This document shows positions 10,200 to 18,557 of a stretch of DNA of 64,000 nucleotides, in pieces. The position numbers were made by a program, and so were the translations under genes. Each line of letters begins with the position of its first letter. The first letter of the stretch is position 1. The DNA comes from Komarekiella atlantica HA4396-MV6 (GTDB lineage: Bacteria; Cyanobacteriota; Cyanobacteriia; Cyanobacteriales; Nostocaceae). Location: NCBI GenBank assembly GCA_019359395.1, contig JAHHHK010000011.1, positions 151,159-215,158 on the forward strand, written 5' to 3'. The notes beneath the pieces were generated by a model, which saw only the letters and a list, made by a program, of their open reading frames with translations, had not been told where the DNA came from and searched no databases.

Positions 10200-10659
10200 A
10201 GCTATTTACAATTGTATTTCTTATTTTTATATTATCTCTTTAGCCCGCTATGTACGTGTCAACTTAACGTGAAATCTACATCCCGTAAGGAACTGAAGTT
10301 TCTTGCTCATAGCAAAAGTCATCTTTAGATGACTAAAATATTCCCAAAAATCTTTAGTCTACTTCAGTAGACTTTCGCTATTAGCCAGAGAATTCATTCT
10401 CTGGCGGGTGAGGAGGCCAACAGTAAAGCTATTTTTATCTGACAGTTGATACCAATGGGCAATGCCATGCCCCTACCAACATATTTGTATCATTTTTAAA
10501 GTGAAATGGTATAAGAATTGAGGCTTTTAAACCCACGTTCACCCTTGGCGTTCCCGTTCGCCTCCGGTCTCCGATAGGAGAAGGGTAGGTAGGTTTTGTT
10601 TGTGTAGACGCGGTTTCTAACCACCCTTTTAACTGGAATTAGCTCTGTATTTTATGTAA
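10200..10659. other. Repeat-bearing gap between xisH and the GT41 gene
   Basis: No gene seen. It holds two adjacent hairpins (10356-10373 and 10385-10404), described separately. A further stretch at 10530-10620 contains low-value repeat phrases such as gttcgcctccggtctccgataggagaaggg. The xisH promoter should lie in the first 100 bases. Confidence 0.6.
10356..10410. repeat. Double-hairpin intergenic repeat
   Basis: agtctact-tc-agtagact (10356-10373) is followed by ctttcgctattag and then ccagagaa-ttca-ttctctgg (10385-10404) and cggg. Degraded relatives with the same order of elements lie at 42461-42509 and 42524-42566, indicating a dispersed family. Confidence 0.8.
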
Positions 10660-12876
10660 TTAAGAACCGCTATAGTTCTGCCACATCTGCTCGTAAGCCT
10701 TCTCCATTTCACGGGTAAACTGCTTACCATTCCACAGTGGTGCTGTTTGTCGAGATGCCTTCAATTTCAGAGCCACCTGCTGGCGTAAAGTCTCATCTTT
10801 CCCCAAGCGGACACCCCACTCAATATACTCTTTATCAGTCCAGGCGATACCTTCTGTGATACCCGCATTTATCATCATAGTGTAGCTATTACGCGCTGCA
10901 AATTGTTCACCAACTCGCGTCACTAAGGGGATGCCCATCCACAATGTTTCTAGCGTTGTTGTAGCGCCGTTGTAAGGAAACGTATCTAATACAACATCTG
11001 CAATGCCCAAATTAGCGCGATGAACTGACTCTGAATAAACTTGTGGTAAAAATCGTAACCGAGAACAATCTACACCCTCTTCATCGGCAATTTGGTAAAA
11101 GAAGCGTTTAATTGCTTCTTCCTGAGAAAGCCCTTTAATCAAAAAGTAGCTGTTAGGTACTTGTTTAATGATTTGCATTTGCCACTTTGTTGTTTCTGGA
11201 TGGCGCTTATATCCTCTTTGGGCGCTCAGATACACAACAGCATCCATAGGAATATTTAAGTCATCACGACGGAGAGTTGGTACACCAACTTCAAAACCAT
11301 CTACCGCTATATAAGTTTGGGGTAATCGCCAGATTTTTTCTGTATAGTAATCTTGTGCATTATCTGGCAACACATAAGGATCTGCGATAAAGTAATCAAT
11401 TGCAGGTATGCCTGATGCATCCCAACCTAGCCAAGTAACTTGTATAGGGGCTGGTTTGAGTGCCATCACTTCACTAGTAATATCTAGAGTGATGCTGTCA
11501 AGGTCAACTAAAATATCAATTTCATCCTGATAGATTTGTTCGGCTATTTCTAAGCCGTTCATACCCAATAAGTGACATGTTCCTGCATGGTTTACATACC
11601 ATTCTTGGAGAAAATCGTTTACTAATTTGTAATTAATAAAATAAGTATGGATATCAAAGTTGTCTTGGTCATGATGCTGAAATAACCAACGAGCTAACCA
11701 GCCAACAGAGTGATTTCTTAAAGCATAAGATGTATAGCCAATTTTTAATTTATTATTTGGGATAGATAAAGCTTTTTTGTTAGTCTTTTCAAAATTAAAA
11801 ACTTTATTTTCCGATTGGGCTAGGTCTTTAACGTTATTATGAAATATTTCAGCTACTTTATTATGAATTACTCGAAAATTTATAGGAGAATCTTTAATGT
11901 GAGGTATAGCAAAAGATGGTGTCAGTAATCGTAGTGTTCTGCCTTCTTCTAAAATAATTGGTTGAGATTCAATAAACTGTTGTTCAATAGTTTCCAACTC
12001 TTGACAAGCTGTACATATCTCCGTCCAATATCCTCCTGCTGACATCAGACCCCTTAACAGCAAATGGAGTGCAAAAATTTTATCAGCTAAGCCTTCTGAT
12101 AGGGAATAACATAACTTAGCTGTCTCTATACCCTGAGAATAATTATGAGCATCTTGATAAAAAGTCGCTAAATGTCGTAAAATTTCTACATTATCTGGTT
12201 CCAATTGTAAATGCAAGCTAAGCAGAGATGCTGCTAGCTTAGGCTGCTGTAAAGTATGTCCAATTTTCATGGCAGCAGGAAGCAGTATACGGAAGCTTTG
12301 ATCGGCATCAGGGAAGTAAGGTAAACAAGCCTCTACTAAATCAAGATTTATTGGATGTAAAGGAACGGTATTTAAAATCTCCTGCAAAACTTGCATCAAC
12401 AATTTTGCGTCAATCTCTAAATTTTCTTTTAGTTTTAAACTCTCAATTAATCCCCACTTACTCAACTCCTCAATTTCTTCAAACTTTTCTCGCTTGAGAG
12501 AAAGTAGCAGAATTTGAAGTAAATTATTCATTTCATCAGGATTAATCTCTTTCATATGCTGGCGAATTAACCAAGCTAGAGAATATTCTGCTAGATTTTC
12601 ACGCCGTTCTGCTTCTATTTGCAAAAGTTGAAATAGCTCATTTGTCCAAATTAACAAATGTTCTGTATCTGCTTCTGCCATCGGCAGCATCCAAGTCATT
12701 TGAGCTTCTGCTTCTTGTCCTTGTAATAGTAACAGCAATCCCAAATGCCAATAATATGAAGTAACATAAGGTTCTTGTTCTATTGCTTGTTCGTATAAAT
12801 TAGCAGCTTGTGCATAGTTCTCTTTAATAAAGTGTTGTTCAGCTAACTGCTGCCAGGTGTTTATATCAGTAATCAT
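10660..12876 (-). CDS. TPR-containing GT41 (SPINDLY/O-GlcNAc transferase-like) glycosyltransferase
   Basis: 738 residues. Residues 1-105 are a TPR-type module (ANLYEQAIEQEPYVTSYYWH) shared with the FkbM protein at 2313. Further helical repeats follow to about residue 300. The catalytic part starts near 378 with IGYTSYALRNHSVGWL; the His is in the position of the catalytic-region His of O-GlcNAc transferases. It continues with PIQVTWLGWDASGIPAIDYF and the nucleotide-sugar-binding DTFPYNGATTTLETLWMG. Family members transfer a single sugar from a UDP-sugar to Ser/Thr of proteins. The gene lies directly downstream of the pilin gene on the same strand, so the pilin is a plausible but unproven acceptor. 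Confidence 0.9.
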   Translation of the reverse strand: MITDINTWQQLAEQHFIKENYAQAANLYEQAIEQEPYVTSYYWHLGLLLLLQGQEAEAQMTWMLPMAEADTEHLLIWTNELFQLLQIEAERRENLAEYSLAWLIRQHMKEINPDEMNNLLQILLLSLKREKFEEIEELSKWGLIESLKLKENLEIDAKLLMQVLQEILNTVPLHPINLDLVEACLPYFPDADQSFRILLPAAMKIGHTLQQPKLAASLLSLHLQLEPDNVEILRHLATFYQDAHNYSQGIETAKLCYSLSEGLADKIFALHLLLRGLMSAGGYWTEICTACQELETIEQQFIESQPIILEEGRTLRLLTPSFAIPHIKDSPINFRVIHNKVAEIFHNNVKDLAQSENKVFNFEKTNKKALSIPNNKLKIGYTSYALRNHSVGWLARWLFQHHDQDNFDIHTYFINYKLVNDFLQEWYVNHAGTCHLLGMNGLEIAEQIYQDEIDILVDLDSITLDITSEVMALKPAPIQVTWLGWDASGIPAIDYFIADPYVLPDNAQDYYTEKIWRLPQTYIAVDGFEVGVPTLRRDDLNIPMDAVVYLSAQRGYKRHPETTKWQMQIIKQVPNSYFLIKGLSQEEAIKRFFYQIADEEGVDCSRLRFLPQVYSESVHRANLGIADVVLDTFPYNGATTTLETLWMGIPLVTRVGEQFAARNSYTMMINAGITEGIAWTDKEYIEWGVRLGKDETLRQQVALKLKASRQTAPLWNGKQFTREMEKAYEQMWQNYSGS

Positions 12877-12904
12877 GCTTTATTCTCACAGTTAAATAAA
12901 GTAA

Positions 12905-12936
12905 ATAAAGTGGGCAGAATACTCTACCCACTTGGG
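12905..12936 (-). terminator. Probable terminator of the pilin gene
   Basis: Reading the minus strand, an AAGTGGG/CCCACTT stem (12908-12914 with 12927-12933) is followed by a T-rich tail (TTATTTACTTTATTTA). It lies about 100 bp after the pilin stop and just before the GT41 gene. This would uncouple most pilin transcription from the transferase. Confidence 0.6.
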
Positions 12937-13030
12937 AAAATACGTAATTTAGCTTAATAAAAGCCGTCATGACAAATTAACTTTTTTTGTCAAATGTTGC
13001 AGGTAAGTAATATTTCGCCTAATCACTTCT

Positions 13031-13612
13031 CTACTTAGCTAAGCTGATGAAGTTGGCGGAGCAAGAGGGTGAATTGGTGGTGCTGTCGAAATTGCCGCTA
13101 GTGGTATAGACAGGTGGATTTATACCACCATTAACTTTAGATTTTTCAGATTCACATAAAACAGCTATGGTGGTAGCTTCACTGGTAGAAGCTTGCGTTG
13201 TTACACCCACATTACCCATATAAGTTTTGAGAGGTGCAGCCGCAATTACTGTTGCTGCTTGGTTACTTACTTGACTCGAACCAGTGCCAGTACCACCACC
13301 AGAAATTGAGTACGAGTAATTTGAGGTTAGTGTTGCAATACCAAGACCTAAACTACCAAATTTACTATTATCTGCAAATGCGTTCTGTTCTAAGTAAAAA
13401 GCTTGCTGAGCGCGGTTCATTGAACCTACGTAGGTTTTTGCTTCTGACTGCTTGGCTTTGTTAGCTTGGTTAAGGAAAGAAGGCAGTGCGATCGCAGACA
13501 AAATACCGATGATAATAATTACTACTAGTAGTTCAATGAGTGTAAAACCCTCATCTCCCTTCTTCTTGTCGAGGATGTGTTGAAGAAACTTGGCTTTTAA
13601 TTCGGTTTTCAT
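13031..13612 (-). CDS. pilA: Type IV pilin-like protein (PilA type)
   Basis: 193 residues with a class III leader. After MKTELKAKFLQHILDKKKGDEG comes the prepilin cleavage site G22|F23, then FTLIELLVVIIIIGILSAIA, with Glu at mature position 5 and the hydrophobic alpha1 helix. The globular part is rich in Gly/Ser/Thr and has two cysteines (IAVLCESEK and SPSCSANF) that could form the C-terminal disulfide loop. It is a pilin or pseudopilin processed by PilD and assembled into type IV pili for motility or DNA uptake. It stands alone without other pil genes; cyanobacteria often carry scattered pilA paralogues. The GT41 gene follows it. Confidence 0.9.
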   Translation of the reverse strand: MKTELKAKFLQHILDKKKGDEGFTLIELLVVIIIIGILSAIALPSFLNQANKAKQSEAKTYVGSMNRAQQAFYLEQNAFADNSKFGSLGLGIATLTSNYSYSISGGGTGTGSSQVSNQAATVIAAAPLKTYMGNVGVTTQASTSEATTIAVLCESEKSKVNGGINPPVYTTSGNFDSTTNSPSCSANFISLAK

Positions 13613-13742
13613 AAGTGTTTTCCCGCAGATGGTAGTTGTTTGGGTGTTCTAGATGTAACTTACCCACTCGCGATCGCTTTCCTATCACCTTGAGAAAAAA
13701 AGTTTGGGAAGATCCGGTTACACAATCCAAAATCCTTGCATC

Positions 13743-13773
13743 AAAAAGCCCCTGGTGTAGACCAAGGGCTAGA
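13743..13773 (-). terminator. Rho-independent terminator of the Uma2 gene
   Basis: On the minus strand, AGCCCTTGGT-CTAC-ACCAGGGGCT (13770 down to 13747) is followed at once by TTTTT. The 10 bp stem has one mismatch. It lies about 30 bp after the Uma2 stop codon. Confidence 0.75.
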
Positions 13774-13799
13774 TTCTCAATTTCGTTTGTGAGAGTGCC

Positions 13800-14366
13800 T
13801 TATTCAAACTCAGGTGGCCACAGTTCTGATATCGCCAGTTCCCAACCTGGTAGCAAGTCCGGTAATGTAAGTGTGTCTCCATTTTGCAATACCACCGAAG
13901 CTTGGTTTAATCGGTAAAGCGTTACTATCAATTTGTCAGGGTCAATCAGTATGCCGACTACAGATCCAAGTTGCAAAAATAACTGAATTTTCTCTTCAAG
14001 TGGTTTAATTCTGTCGCTTTTAGATTTAATCTCAACCATCAAGTCTGGAACTAACTCTACAAAGTCGCGCTTGGTCTTTTTCAATCGGTCAGCCTTCACA
14101 AAAGACACGTCAGGGGCACGCAAATTTCTTTTTTCCGAGTCGTCCTCTTCTATACTCGGCAGGATAAACCCAGCGCTAGAACCAGTTATACGTCCTAGCT
14201 TGCGCGACATTACCCAAATATTCAAGAAGGTAATGAGACGAGAGCCAATTTCCTCTGACTCGTAATCTGATGGCCCCATAACTATAATTTTCCCCTCTAC
14301 CAGCTCCATCTGCCATTCTGGATGCTCGGTTTGTAGCTGCTCTAAGTCTGTAATGCTGAAAGACAT
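13800..14366 (-). CDS. Uma2 family (DUF820) endonuclease-like protein
   Basis: 188 residues from the ATG at 14366 (MSFSITDLEQLQ). A GTATTATG-type upstream start four codons earlier is less usual for the family. The restriction-like fold motifs are visible: LVEGKIIVMGPS, RAPDVSFVKADRL and VPDLMVEIKSKSD (PD-(D/E)XK-type D...ExK), then IDPDKLIVTLYRLNQ. Uma2 proteins are highly expanded in cyanobacteria. They are predicted nucleases linked to mobile DNA, with poorly known roles. It is followed by a clear terminator, hence monocistronic. Confidence 0.9.
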   Translation of the reverse strand: MSFSITDLEQLQTEHPEWQMELVEGKIIVMGPSDYESEEIGSRLITFLNIWVMSRKLGRITGSSAGFILPSIEEDDSEKRNLRAPDVSFVKADRLKKTKRDFVELVPDLMVEIKSKSDRIKPLEEKIQLFLQLGSVVGILIDPDKLIVTLYRLNQASVVLQNGDTLTLPDLLPGWELAISELWPPEFE

Positions 14367-14476
14367 AATATTACACAAACTACTTTTATATATATCATAA
14401 GTACTGCACTTTAAGAAAGCTACAATGTCTTTTATTCAAAGAAAAACGGCTGTATAGTTTGCCATTAGTAGCATTA

Positions 14477-14798
14477 ATGAAAACAGATGTAATTTTTTAT
14501 AAGCTGATTAAGGAACTACCATAGATATTTTTTGAACCTATTGAAAAACCTGATACTAATCACAATATCTACACATTCATTGCACCAGAAATAAAACAAC
14601 AATCATTTCGTTTAGACTGAAGCCATGCTTGATTTAGATGAATTCGTAAATACTAGATTGTATAAGAGCATCTTGGAAAAAAGTAGATTGAAATTAGCCC
14701 CAAAACTTAGTGATAAAGGTATGAGTATTCAAGAAATAGCAGAATTGCTAGAAATAGATGTTGAAACTATCAGGAAATATCTGCAAGAACAGTCTTAG
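14477..14798 (+). pseudogene. Degraded DUF2887 (Rpn/PD-(D/E)XK-type) gene
   Basis: The stretch 14477-14620 encodes MKTDVIFYKLIKELP, an in-frame TAG at 14522, then IFFEPIEKPDTNHNIYTF and APEIKQQSFRLD before TGA. This matches the N-terminus of DUF2887 nuclease-like proteins as remembered. In another frame, 14625-14798 encodes a 57-residue tail (RLKLAPKLSDKGMSIQEIAELL...) like the C-terminal helix-turn-helix of the same family. The nuclease core between them is gone. This is therefore a remnant with a nonsense codon, a large deletion and a frameshift. The 57-residue piece could still be translated. Confidence 0.7.
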
Positions 14799-14900
14799 CG
14801 GTTAAAGGCATTTATTTTGCGATCGCTTACCATCTGACGTAGCCAATCATAATTTGTTATGCTATATTAAGCGTAGTCGTTATGAGTTCATAATATAGCC

Positions 14901-16274
14901 ATGACTAACCCCACAGTAGAAAACTTAGTAATTATCGGTTCTGGGCCAGCAGGGTATACAGCTGCCATCTATGCAGGACGAGCTAACCTAAAACCCGTTG
15001 TATTTGAAGGTTTCCAAGCCGGGGGTTTGCCTGGTGGGCAATTAATGACAACGACGGAAGTCGAGAACTTTCCTGGGTTTCCCCAAGGCATTACCGGGCC
15101 AGAACTGATGGATCAGATGAAGGCGCAAGCAGAGCGCTGGGGGGCAGAGTTATATACTGAGGATGTGATCTCAGTTGATTTAAGTCAGCGTCCTTTTACT
15201 GTGCGATCGCAAGAAAGGGAAGTGAAAACCAACAGTCTGGTGATTGCTACTGGTGCAACAGCAAAGCGTTTAGGTTTACCCAACGAACATGAATTTTGGA
15301 GTCGTGGAATCTCGGCTTGTGCAATCTGCGATGGTGCTACCCCAATTTTCCACGGTGCAGAACTGGCTGTGATTGGTGCTGGCGACTCGGCGGCGGAAGA
15401 GTCAATTTACCTCACCAAATACGGCTCTAAGGTAAATATGCTGGTGCGTTCCGACAAAATGCGGGCTTCTAAAGCCATGCAAGACAGGGTTTTGAGTAAT
15501 CCGAAGATCCAAGTGCATTGGAACACAGAAGCAGTGGATATCTTCGGTAACAGTCACATGGAAGGGGTGAAAGTCCGCAATATCAAAACTGGTGAAGAGA
15601 GCAAACTGCACGCTAAGGGTTTATTCTACGCCATTGGTCACACTCCTAACACCTCTTTATTCAAGGGGCAATTAGAACTGGATGAGGTGGGTTACGTTGT
15701 CACCAAGCACGGTACTGTAGAAACAAGTGTAGAAGGCGTTTTTGCTGCTGGCGATGTGCAAGATCATGAGTTTCGTCAAGCAATTACGGCTGCGGGTACT
15801 GGTTGTATGGCGGCGATGTTGGCAGAACGTTGGTTGTCTTCTAGTGGTTTGATTCAAGAATTTCATCAACAACCAGAAACAGCAAATAATGAATTAGAGC
15901 ATCAGCCAGTTGCGAAGAAAACTGAAGCTGAAGAAGAAGCGGAATTTAATTTGAATGCGACGCGCCATGAAGGTGGTTACGCTTTACGGAAATTATTCCA
16001 TGAAAGCGATCGCTTACTCTTTGTGAAATACGTCGCTCCTGGTTGCGGCCCTTGCCATACCCTCAAGCCAATTCTAAATAAAGTAGTGGATGAATTTGAC
16101 GGTAAAATTCACTTTGTGGAAATTGACATCGACAAAGACCGAGATATTGCCGAAAATGCTAATGTGACAGGAACGCCGACAATTCAATTGTTCAAAAATA
16201 AGGAATTGGTGAAGGAAGTTAAAGGCGTGAAGCAAAAGAGCGAATATCGACAGTTGATTGAAAGTAATCTGTAA
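14901..16274 (+). CDS. NADPH-thioredoxin reductase C (NTRC), reductase-thioredoxin fusion
   Basis: 457 residues. Residues 5-315 are a low-Mr thioredoxin reductase: FAD-binding [12 protein letters not shown], redox-active C140-A-I-C143, NADPH-binding [11 protein letters not shown] and a second FAD motif [10 protein letters not shown]. After a charged linker (315-345) comes a thioredoxin domain with [12 protein letters not shown] (C382, C385). The fusion is the NTRC type known from chloroplasts and some cyanobacteria. It uses NADPH to reduce 2-Cys peroxiredoxin and other targets, supporting redox control in darkness and under oxidative stress. The start ATG follows a short AT-rich leader. Confidence 0.95.
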   Translation: MTNPTVENLVIIGSGPAGYTAAIYAGRANLKPVVFEGFQAGGLPGGQLMTTTEVENFPGFPQGITGPELMDQMKAQAERWGAELYTEDVISVDLSQRPFTVRSQEREVKTNSLVIATGATAKRLGLPNEHEFWSRGISACAICDGATPIFHGAELAVIGAGDSAAEESIYLTKYGSKVNMLVRSDKMRASKAMQDRVLSNPKIQVHWNTEAVDIFGNSHMEGVKVRNIKTGEESKLHAKGLFYAIGHTPNTSLFKGQLELDEVGYVVTKHGTVETSVEGVFAAGDVQDHEFRQAITAAGTGCMAAMLAERWLSSSGLIQEFHQQPETANNELEHQPVAKKTEAEEEAEFNLNATRHEGGYALRKLFHESDRLLFVKYVAPGCGPCHTLKPILNKVVDEFDGKIHFVEIDIDKDRDIAENANVTGTPTIQLFKNKELVKEVKGVKQKSEYRQLIESNL

Positions 16275-16337
16275 GAGAGTGGGGAGTGGAGAATGGGGAA
16301 TAGTAAAAAATCATTGATAATTACCAATGCCCAATAC

Positions 16338-16751
16338 TCACCCCCCTACATTGCAAACTAACTTGTTAAATAAAGAGACAGAAATAATCGTTGTATTTAC
16401 CAAAGTTTCGGCTTGATTAAAATCAGAATCACCCGTAATTAAAAAATCTGCTTCTGCGACCATAGCACAAGCTAGAAATTTTGCATCTTTTCTATCTCTG
16501 GGAAAATCAACTTCCAAATGGACATCAATTAGCGTTATAAATGTATCGATAATTTCAAACCATTCACATATTAATTCATCCGTCAACTTAAACTTCCTGC
16601 GACTTAATACCTCTTTATATTCCACAACAATTTCTTCAGAAGCTATCCATTGCCAATCAGGATTATCAAAAATAAACTGAATAACGACCCTTGGTACTCT
16701 ACCCTTCAGGACAGCAGAAACTAAAACATTTGTGTCAATAACAGCTTTCAT
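16338..16751 (-). CDS. PIN-domain toxin of a toxin-antitoxin pair
   Basis: 137 residues with the PIN ribonuclease layout: MKAVIDTNVLVSAVL (first catalytic Asp), EEIVVEYKEVL (Glu), FPRDRKDAKFLACAMVAEAD (Asp) and FLITGDSDF (last Asp). It belongs to the PIN family often annotated as a putative TA toxin. Its start codon overlaps the stop of the upstream antitoxin gene by 4 bp (ATGA), the usual antitoxin-first arrangement. Predicted activity: RNA cleavage when free of antitoxin. Confidence 0.9.
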   Translation of the reverse strand: MKAVIDTNVLVSAVLKGRVPRVVIQFIFDNPDWQWIASEEIVVEYKEVLSRRKFKLTDELICEWFEIIDTFITLIDVHLEVDFPRDRKDAKFLACAMVAEADFLITGDSDFNQAETLVNTTIISVSLFNKLVCNVGG

Positions 16752-16987
16752 TCACCGCGTTGGTAAGCTTCAATTTCTGCTGATATTTCTGCTTCTGTAA
16801 TATCTTGTATTTCTGGTAGCGACTGCGTTTTATCAAATAAATCTCTCAGCTTTTTACTGATTTTCGCTCTTGGATTCTCCTCGGCTAATATAATTACTTC
16901 TACTCTCTGTCCCACCTGAAAAGGTAAATCAGATAATATTACTTGACTTGGATCTGTAATGGTGATGTATTTTTTATAAGCGTTCAT
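16748..16987 (-). CDS. Antitoxin partner of the PIN toxin
   Basis: 79 residues. The N-terminal half (YITITDPSQVILSDLPF, QRVEVIIL) looks like a short beta-rich DNA-binding domain. The C-terminal half (LPEIQDITEAEISAEIEAYQRGE) is an acidic helix suited to wrap the toxin. It overlaps the toxin gene by 4 bp. The role is inferred mainly from position and size. Such antitoxins usually repress their own promoter, which would lie between 16988 and 17100. Confidence 0.8.
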   Translation of the reverse strand: MNAYKKYITITDPSQVILSDLPFQVGQRVEVIILAEENPRAKISKKLRDLFDKTQSLPEIQDITEAEISAEIEAYQRGE

Positions 16988-17210
16988 AATTCCTCCGTTA
17001 ACTTGGTATTTCTCTACTTGAAATGATTACTTCTGTAGTCAAACTGGCTGGTAATTTATCTCGAACAAAAATAAGGCATAATCTCACCTCTTCCTTAGTC
17101 TAGCTCTGTAACCATTGCTCAACAATCAGATTTTATTCAGGATGTTTACGCAATCCCCTATCTGATATGTAAAATGGTCAGCGTATCTTGCTTGATCCAG
17201 GCGATCGCTC

Positions 17211-18107
17211 ATGGCCATTACAAAACCGCAGCTGCCAAAATTTTTACGTTCAGCCAACAGTCCTAACCTTTCTCAACAACTAATGCTCGTAGGGTTAGCC
17301 ATTACCCTGTTTTTCATCTTCTTGGCATTTTTCGCTCCCGTATTCCAGACTTGGGGATGGCTGCAAAACCCCAAGGATTTTCTGTCTAATCCAATTCACG
17401 AGCCACCCTCAGCTAAACATTGGTTTGGAACCAGTCGCCTGGGCTATGATGTCTTTTCTAGGACAGTATTTGGCGCTCAAGCCGCTTTGCAAGTAGTAAT
17501 TTTGGCAACAGCGCTGAGTATGATTATCGGTGTGCCTTTGGGTATGCTGAGTGGCTATCTCGGCGGTAATTTGGATAGGGTGTTGCTGTTTATTATGGAT
17601 AGCATATATACCTTACCAGGTCTACTCTTGTCTGTAACGCTGGCTTTTGTAGTGGGGCGTGGAATAATTAACGCGGCGATCGCAATCAGCATTGCTTACA
17701 TCCCTCAATACTACCGTGTTGTCCGTAATCACACCGTTAGTGTGAAAACTGAAGTATTCATTGAAGCTGCTCAAGCAATGGGCGCTTCCACTTGGATTGT
17801 GCTATCTCGATATCTATTTTTCAACGTCATTCAAAGCGTACCCGTACTATTCACGCTCAACGCCGCCGATGCAATTTTGGTGTTGGGCGGTTTGGGCTTT
17901 TTGGGACTAGGACTTCCAGAAGAAGTGCCAGAATGGGGACATGATTTAAAACAAGCGCTAGAAGCCCTACCTACTGGCATTTGGTGGACTACTCTTTTTC
18001 CTGGTTTAGCGATGACATGCATGGTAGTAGGGTTATCACTACTAGGTGAGGGGTTAAACGAATTTGTCAATCCTCGCTTACGGCGAGAAAATAGAATCCG
18101 AAAGTAG
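17211..18107 (+). CDS. ABC transporter permease, DppC/OppC type
   Basis: 298 residues with an N-terminal membrane helix (about 30-52), a periplasmic loop containing KHWFGTSRLGYDVFSRTVFG (hallmark of peptide/nickel permeases), and five more helices. The ATPase-contact EAA loop reads EAAQAMGASTWIVLSRYLFFNV. It would form half of the membrane channel of a peptide-type importer. No binding protein, partner permease or ATPase is adjacent, so the rest of the transporter must be encoded elsewhere. This is common in cyanobacteria. Confidence 0.9.
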   Translation: MAITKPQLPKFLRSANSPNLSQQLMLVGLAITLFFIFLAFFAPVFQTWGWLQNPKDFLSNPIHEPPSAKHWFGTSRLGYDVFSRTVFGAQAALQVVILATALSMIIGVPLGMLSGYLGGNLDRVLLFIMDSIYTLPGLLLSVTLAFVVGRGIINAAIAISIAYIPQYYRVVRNHTVSVKTEVFIEAAQAMGASTWIVLSRYLFFNVIQSVPVLFTLNAADAILVLGGLGFLGLGLPEEVPEWGHDLKQALEALPTGIWWTTLFPGLAMTCMVVGLSLLGEGLNEFVNPRLRRENRIRK

Positions 18108-18151
18108 TCAAGAATTCAGTTGTCAGTGGTTAATAGCAAAAAAACATTGGC

Positions 18152-18172
18152 AAATGACAAATGACAAATGAC
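18152..18172. repeat. Heptanucleotide tandem repeat (aaatgac)3
   Basis: Three direct copies of aaatgac followed by a diverged fourth. Short tandem heptamers of this kind are common between genes of heterocyst-forming cyanobacteria. It lies between the permease and the small possible membrane peptide. Confidence 0.75.
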
Positions 18173-18194
18173 AAGTAACAATAGAGAGATTTGT

Positions 18195-18359
18195 GTGAAA
18201 GATAACCTAACGTTAATTGCCGCTGCTACTGGCGGGTTCATACTCTCCATTACCCTAGCTGGTATCTTAAGAGGTGCTCCAATTACAGCTTGGCATGAGC
18301 AATCGAGTCTTCGTTCATCCTCAATGGCGAATGTGCGAATTATTAATAACCACAGATGA
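18195..18359 (+). CDS. Possible small membrane peptide
   Basis: From a GTG at 18195 preceded by agagag, a 54-residue peptide begins KDNLTLIAAATGGFILSITL, a plausible membrane helix (about residues 5-27). An upstream ATG in the same frame lies inside the aaatgac repeat and is less likely. The 3' end runs into the left arm of a foldback repeat, so the C-terminus may be altered. No family is recognised; it may not be expressed. Confidence 0.35.
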   Translation: MKDNLTLIAAATGGFILSITLAGILRGAPITAWHEQSSLRSSSMANVRIINNHR

Positions 18360-18535
18360 ACACAGTTTTGGAAAGTGACGCTCCTGCGTCGCTAAATCGC
18401 CGCATCCTAGGAGATCTTTTTACATACTTTTCAAAACATACACACAGATATTTTTATCTGTGTTTATTTGCCTTGAAAAGTTTCCTACGGCGGGAAACCC
18501 GCCTACAAAACTTTTCGCTGTGTTCATCTGTGGTT
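18348..18535. repeat. 188 bp foldback element with nested hairpins
   Basis: Perfect 18 bp terminal inverted repeats (aaccacagatgaacacag at 18348-18365; its complement at 18518-18535) enclose further inverted pairs: acttttcaa 18426-18434 with 18473-18481, acacagata 18442-18450 with 18455-18463, and ggcggg-aaa-cccgcc at 18489-18503. No coding capacity. It resembles a MITE-like or structured-RNA repeat. It lies just upstream of the ROK gene. Confidence 0.8.
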
Positions 18536-18557
18536 CTATACAAATAAAGATTTTGGA

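Noticed and set aside
18356..18547. 63-codon plus-strand frame before the ROK gene
   Set aside because: It is the translation of the foldback element itself and spans its hairpins.
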